This document shows, piece by piece, positions 60,925 to 64,000 of a stretch of 64,000 bases of DNA; position 1 is the first letter of the stretch; every line of letters begins with the position of its first letter. The notes beneath the pieces were generated by a model that searched no databases, was not told where the DNA came from, and worked only from the letters and a program-made list of their open reading frames with translations. The position numbers and the translations under genes are program-made. Source of the DNA: Streptomyces uncialis (GTDB lineage Bacteria > Actinomycetota > Actinomycetes > Streptomycetales > Streptomycetaceae); the NCBI RefSeq assembly GCF_036250755.1, contig NZ_CP109583.1:2170001-2234000 (forward strand). The letters run 5' to 3'.

Positions 60925-61086
60925 ATGCGGATCGAGATCAAGCATGTCAGTGAGATCAAGTGGGCAGGCAAGAAGGATCTCGCATTTCTCCCCGATGCTG
61001 CCAGAAAGGGTTTCGCGACCTTCCTGACCAGAGACGCCCGACAGCTGGAGGATCTCCGTCGGAGACGGAAGCCATCGAGAAGTTGA
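60925..61086 (+). pseudogene. Truncated PIN-like protein remnant
   Basis: ATG 60925 opens a 53-residue frame (MRIEIKHVSEIKWAGKKDLA, FLPDAARKGFATFLTRDARQ, then an Arg-rich end) that stops at 61084-61086. The middle resembles the first half of PIN-like proteins, in which an Asp follows the threonine-rich strand (FLTRDARQL). It lacks the remaining acidic residues and has no clear ribosome binding site, so it is likely a decayed gene. It is A/T-richer than the surroundings. Confidence 0.4.
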
Positions 61087-61130
61087 CCCAGTGCGACTGG
61101 CGACCAGCCTTTCCGGGCAGGTAGAAGGCT

Positions 61131-61694
61131 ATGAAGGAGGCGATGGTCGACTGGGCCAGGCAGATCGCGGAAGCTGAACTTGGTGATGTGCTCTCTCGAC
61201 GGTGGGCGCATAGCCAGGGAGTCGCAGGCCGAGCGGGCAGAGTCGGGCGAGTCTTGGGAAAGGATTCCGATCTGTTGGCGGCAGCTGCTGTGCTCCATGA
61301 CGTCGGGTACGCACCCCGGCTCGCGGTGACCGGCTTCCACCCGCTCGACGGCGCCCGGTTCCTCCGTGACGAGCACGGTGCTGACGAGCGGCTGGTCCGG
61401 TTGGTGGCGAACCACTCCTTCGCGCTGCTGGAGGCCGAAGAACGCGGACTGCGGAAGACACTGGAGGCGGAGTTCCCCTTGCTGGAGGAGCCCCTGCTGG
61501 TGGATGCGCTGGTGTACTGCGACATGACGACCACACCCGACGGGGAACAGACCACCGCCCGGGAGCGGGTAGCGGAGATCTTGGGCCGCTACGGGACGGA
61601 CAGTCTCGTCGTGCGGTTCATTCGTCGGGCGGCACCTGAGATCTTCTCTGCCGTGGAGCGGGTGGAAGCAGCCCTGGCGAGTCAGCCGAGATAG
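61131..61694 (+). CDS. HD-domain phosphohydrolase
   Basis: This 187-residue protein has an HD domain with His in RRWAHSQGVAGRAGRV (~28), the HD pair in AAAVLHDVGYAPRL (~56), and later His in LVANHSFALL (~95) and Asp in DALVYCDMTTT. HD enzymes cleave phosphate esters, often of nucleotides. The start is either ATG 61131 or ATG 61143; the AAGGAGG between them is too close to 61143 for certainty. It is convergent with the NUDIX gene and the 3' ends overlap by 13 bp. A role in nucleotide metabolism with NUDIX is possible. Confidence 0.85.
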   Translation: MKEAMVDWARQIAEAELGDVLSRRWAHSQGVAGRAGRVGRVLGKDSDLLAAAAVLHDVGYAPRLAVTGFHPLDGARFLRDEHGADERLVRLVANHSFALLEAEERGLRKTLEAEFPLLEEPLLVDALVYCDMTTTPDGEQTTARERVAEILGRYGTDSLVVRFIRRAAPEIFSAVERVEAALASQPR

Positions 61695-62149
61695 GGGTAC
61701 GTGCCGGCCAGGTAGTCGCCGAGCTGCTGGCGCATGCTCGGGTGGATGTCGTACGCGTCGAGATCGTCCGGCTGGATGAAGCGGACTCCATCGGCCTCGT
61801 CGTTGATCGTGGGCTCGCCGCCGACCTGGCGGCCGATGTAGGTGTTCTCGTACTGCTGGCGGATCTCGCCGTCGGTGTAGGCGACGATGTGGTTCGGGTT
61901 GGTGTAGACACCGAGGAAGCCGGTGACCTCGGCGACGATGCCGGTCTCCTCCAGGCATTCCCGTACCGCGCACTGTGCCGCCGTCTCGCCGATGTCCTGG
62001 GCTCCGCCGGGCAGGGCCCACTGGCCGGTGTCGCGGCGGCGCTGGAGCAGGATGGCGCCCTGGTCGTCGACGACCAAGAGGTTGCTGGCCGGGATGAGGG
62101 TGTTCGCCTTCGGGGCGGTGGGTTCGTTGTAGTACTCAGTTCTGCCCAT
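61682..62149 (-). CDS. NUDIX hydrolase
   Basis: This 155-residue protein has the full NUDIX box GGAQDIGETAAQCAVRECLE followed by ETGI, matching GX5EX7REUXEEXGU. It hydrolyses a nucleoside diphosphate linked to X. The ligand is unknown. ATG 62149 lies inside the end of the XRE/PLD gene (14-bp overlap), so the two are cotranscribed. Confidence 0.92.
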   Translation of the reverse strand: MGRTEYYNEPTAPKANTLIPASNLLVVDDQGAILLQRRRDTGQWALPGGAQDIGETAAQCAVRECLEETGIVAEVTGFLGVYTNPNHIVAYTDGEIRQQYENTYIGRQVGGEPTINDEADGVRFIQPDDLDAYDIHPSMRQQLGDYLAGTYPYLG

Positions 62150-62918
62150 GTGTGACGGTCCCCTCCTGATCGGGTGTCCAGGGCCGCGCGGCGGCCCAGA
62201 CGGCGTCGAAACTCTGAGCGTAGTTGTCGAACCACCCAGTGGCGTCAGCCCTTCTGAGGTGGAGAAGCGGGTTGGCGCTCGCCGGCTGGCCCCAGACGTG
62301 CGGGTTGATCAGCAGGTCGTCGTCATAGCGGAACATGGAGGTGTAGAGCGTCGTGTCGTGCAGCCGCACCTCGCACCCTGTCTCGGAGAGCAGAGAGCGG
62401 TAGTAGGTAAGGGAGGCGCGGATCTTGGCGGACAGGGTGTCGCCGATGCCTTCCTCACGGCCCCGGATGGCGACCGCCGTGCCGGTGGGATCGCCGAAGC
62501 ACAGCCGTACCCGGACCCCTTCGGCCGCCCTCTCGGCGAGCATCTTCGCCACGTGTGGGTTGGACTGGGCGAAGAAGGTGCCGGAGAAGACAAGGACCCC
62601 GATCTGCTGCCGGGACTCCCGGAGCAGCGAGAGCCAGGTGTCCCGGGGAACGCTGGCCCGGTTCTGATAGGTACCGACGAGCTCGGGACCGAGTCCGGTG
62701 CCGGGTCGGCTGACGCGCGGGTGAGAGGCGGGCCAGAGGAAGGTCTCCTCCACCCGCAGGTGCTGCGCGACGCTGAATCGGTGCCGAGGGTGGGGCAGGC
62801 GCCCGCCGAGCCAGCGGCCGACGGTCTTGGGATCCACCTCGCAGAGTTCCGCGAGCGACTCGGGGGAGACGCCACGCTGGGCGAGTACGGAGTGCAGTCG
62901 CTCGTTCACGGGTCTCAT
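62136..62918 (-). CDS. XRE-family regulator with phospholipase-D-like C-terminal domain
   Basis: This 260-residue protein has an N-terminal HTH (~5-60: LAQRGVSPESLAELCEVDPK, TVGRWLGGRLPHPRH) and a C-terminal region (~90-245) resembling the PLD-like fold found in a group of Streptomyces XRE regulators: LLRESRQQIGVLVFSGTFFAQSNPH and VRVRLCFGDPTGTAVAIRG. The PLD HxK motif is not evident, so it is likely a sensor and not an enzyme. ATG 62918 was chosen over TTG 62936. It is divergent from the HAD gene, with a tandem GGACGT site between them that is its likely operator. Confidence 0.82.
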   Translation of the reverse strand: MRPVNERLHSVLAQRGVSPESLAELCEVDPKTVGRWLGGRLPHPRHRFSVAQHLRVEETFLWPASHPRVSRPGTGLGPELVGTYQNRASVPRDTWLSLLRESRQQIGVLVFSGTFFAQSNPHVAKMLAERAAEGVRVRLCFGDPTGTAVAIRGREEGIGDTLSAKIRASLTYYRSLLSETGCEVRLHDTTLYTSMFRYDDDLLINPHVWGQPASANPLLHLRRADATGWFDNYAQSFDAVWAAARPWTPDQEGTVTHGQN

Positions 62919-62946
62919 CGAAGGCGAGACGGCCAAGATCGGACAA

Positions 62947-62962
62947 GGACGTTTTGGGACGT
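62947..62962. promoter_or_regulatory. Tandem GGACGT operator-like site 1
   Basis: GGACGTTTTGGGACGT contains two GGACGT hexamers exactly 10 bp apart, i.e. on the same face of the helix. It lies in the divergent gap between the XRE/PLD regulator and the HAD gene. The same arrangement occurs on the other strand at 63699-63714. Confidence 0.6.
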
Positions 62963-63003
62963 TCTTTGGAACCGAGGCAGAGACGGATCCCTACCCTGGC
63001 GGC

Positions 63004-63696
63004 ATGCAGCTCATCGTTCTGTGGGACATCGACCACACGCTCATCGACAACGCCGGGGTGAGCAAGGAGATCTACGCGGCGGCTTTCTCGGCATTGGCGG
63101 GGCGTGTACCGGCCGGGCCTGCACGGACAGAGGGACGTACGGATCGTCTGATCATGCGGGAGATGTTCATCCGGCACAGCTTGCCCGAACCGAGCTGGCC
63201 CGCCCTTGAGGCCGCCCTCGCTCAGGCCGGAGAGGAGCGTCTTGCCGAGCTCCGCAAGCGGGGTACCGCCCTGCCCGGAGTGCGTGACGCCCTCAAAGCG
63301 GCCTCGACGCGCGATGGCTGGGTGTCCTCGGTCCTGACGGGGAACATCACGGCCAACGCCGACGTGAAACTGTCCGCCTTCGGTCTCGATTCCCTGCTGG
63401 ACCTGGCTGTTGGCGCCTTCGGCGCCGACGCCGAACAGCGTCCCGATCTTGTGGGTGTCGCCCGGGAGCGGGCCCAGCGCCTTCGCGGTGTGAAGGGTGA
63501 CGTGCCCGTGGTGCTTGTCGGGGACACCCCGCGCGACGTTGAGGCCGCCCTGGCCACGGGTTCCGGAATCGTCGCGGTCGCCTCGGGCATCCACAGCTCC
63601 GAAGAACTTGCTGCCGCTGGGGCGACCACCGTACTCGCCGACCTCTCCGACACATCGAGCCTCGTCCGGATCCTGGAGTCCTTCTCGGCACGCTGA
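63004..63696 (+). CDS. HAD-superfamily phosphatase
   Basis: This 230-residue protein has all HAD motifs: DIDHTL (motif I, D8 and D10), VLTGN (motif II, ~120), and VGDTPRDVEAALATG (motif IV, ~178-192), with a basic residue R near AQRLRG. The cap is of the helical C1 type. ATG 63004 begins just before motif I; no good ribosome binding site is visible. The phosphatase substrate is unknown. Between a regulator and a radical SAM enzyme it may remove phosphate from a biosynthetic intermediate. Confidence 0.9.
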   Translation: MQLIVLWDIDHTLIDNAGVSKEIYAAAFSALAGRVPAGPARTEGRTDRLIMREMFIRHSLPEPSWPALEAALAQAGEERLAELRKRGTALPGVRDALKAASTRDGWVSSVLTGNITANADVKLSAFGLDSLLDLAVGAFGADAEQRPDLVGVARERAQRLRGVKGDVPVVLVGDTPRDVEAALATGSGIVAVASGIHSSEELAAAGATTVLADLSDTSSLVRILESFSAR

Positions 63697-63698
63697 AA

Positions 63699-63714
63699 AC
63701 GTCCCAGGACGTCC
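63699..63714. promoter_or_regulatory. Tandem GGACGT operator-like site 2
   Basis: ACGTCCCAGGACGTCC is the complement of GGACGTCCTGGGACGT, again two GGACGT hexamers 10 bp apart. It lies just after the HAD stop codon and upstream of the radical SAM gene, so the same regulator may control it. Confidence 0.6.
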
Positions 63715-63802
63715 CAGCGCCGTCCGTATACGCGGTGATGCTGTCCCCGCCCGCTCGGCCACCATCAGGTCTCCAGTCAAGCGACCGGCCAAGGAGGCTC
63801 AT

Positions 63803-64000
63803 GTGAGCGGGGAAGTCACCGGAATTCGCAGGATCCGGATGCTGTACCTGCAGTTGCTGTATCGCTGCAACTTCGAGTGCCTGCACTGCTTCCACGGCAA
63901 GCGTCTCCAGCATGCCGACGCCTTCACCACCGACGAGGCGATCAACCTGCTCACACTCATGCGCGACCAGTACGGCACCGAGTCGGTCACCCTCCTCGGC
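63803..64000 (+). CDS. Radical SAM enzyme, 3' end outside the window
   Basis: GTG 63803 follows a perfect AAGGAGG at 63791-63797. The visible 66 residues include the [4Fe-4S] motif in LYRCNFECLHCFHG (CX3CX2C, ~22-29), the mark of radical SAM enzymes, followed by a helix and the strand SVTLLG. The order of Cys residues and the short N-terminus resemble radical SAM/SPASM peptide-modifying enzymes; the end that would decide is missing. It is the last element of the cluster NUDIX-XRE/PLD-HAD-rSAM. Confidence 0.85.
   Translation, partial: MSGEVTGIRRIRMLYLQLLYRCNFECLHCFHGKRLQHADAFTTDEAINLLTLMRDQYGTESVTLLG

Overview
The window looks like a stretch of Streptomyces chromosome. G+C is very high, third codon positions are G/C saturated, GTG starts are common, genes are coupled by 4-bp ATGA/GTGA overlaps, and the gene content is typical of the genus: XRE regulators with TPR-like C-termini, a Tat-exported PhoX phosphatase, RNHCP zinc proteins, AztABCD-type zinc uptake and kdp. 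No rRNA, tRNA, CRISPR array, transposase or phage integrase was found.

Layout. 1-4.4 kb: two XRE/TPR-type regulators (the first cut by the window edge), a small resolvase-like protein and a three-gene cassette of unknown function (copy A). 4.6-11.2 kb: an mrp (mnh) Na+/H+ antiporter operon with subunit B fused to A. 11.3-15.6 kb: a glycerate set with a CdaR-type regulator, glycerate kinase and GntP permease. 15.7-17.8 kb: PhoX. 18.0-22.0 kb: a GntR regulator, a 6-oxocamphor-hydrolase-like crotonase and a split transketolase, the last two divergent from promoters that carry matching operator-like sites. 22.0-23.3 kb: a methyltransferase and a SLOG-like protein. 23.5-27.4 kb: another pair of XRE/TPR-type regulators followed by copy B of the cassette. 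27.5-29.1 kb: a secreted peptidase.

29.2-40.9 kb is iron uptake: a siderophore-interacting protein fused to a methyltransferase-like domain, a heterodimeric ABC exporter-type pair, a FecBCDE-type importer, an AraC regulator and a second binding lipoprotein, with two iron-box-like sites. 41.4-46.3 kb holds two RNHCP proteins, a repeat-rich kilobase, an M48-type protease and a membrane-anchored helical-repeat protein. 46.4-51.8 kb is a zinc importer (aztB, two aztD-like genes and aztC divergent from aztA) around a Zur-type operator. 51.9-59.9 kb is kdp, with an unannotated 27-residue membrane peptide ahead of kdpF and an unusual E-before-D order. 59.9-60.9 kb is a second repeat-rich kilobase sharing an inverted copy of a ~197-bp core with the first. 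60.9-64 kb is an accessory cluster: a PIN-like remnant, an HD protein, NUDIX, an XRE/PLD-like regulator, an HAD phosphatase and the start of a radical SAM enzyme, with two matching tandem GGACGT sites.

The main candidates for something undescribed are: (1) the twice-present cassette of two tandem paralogous ~130-residue proteins plus a Cys-rich protein, each copy behind a pair of XRE/TPR-type regulators, whose central 803 bp are almost identical while the flanks are diverged; (2) the XRE-NUDIX-HAD-radical SAM cluster; and (3) the crotonase/split transketolase operon. Functions of all three are inferred from context only.
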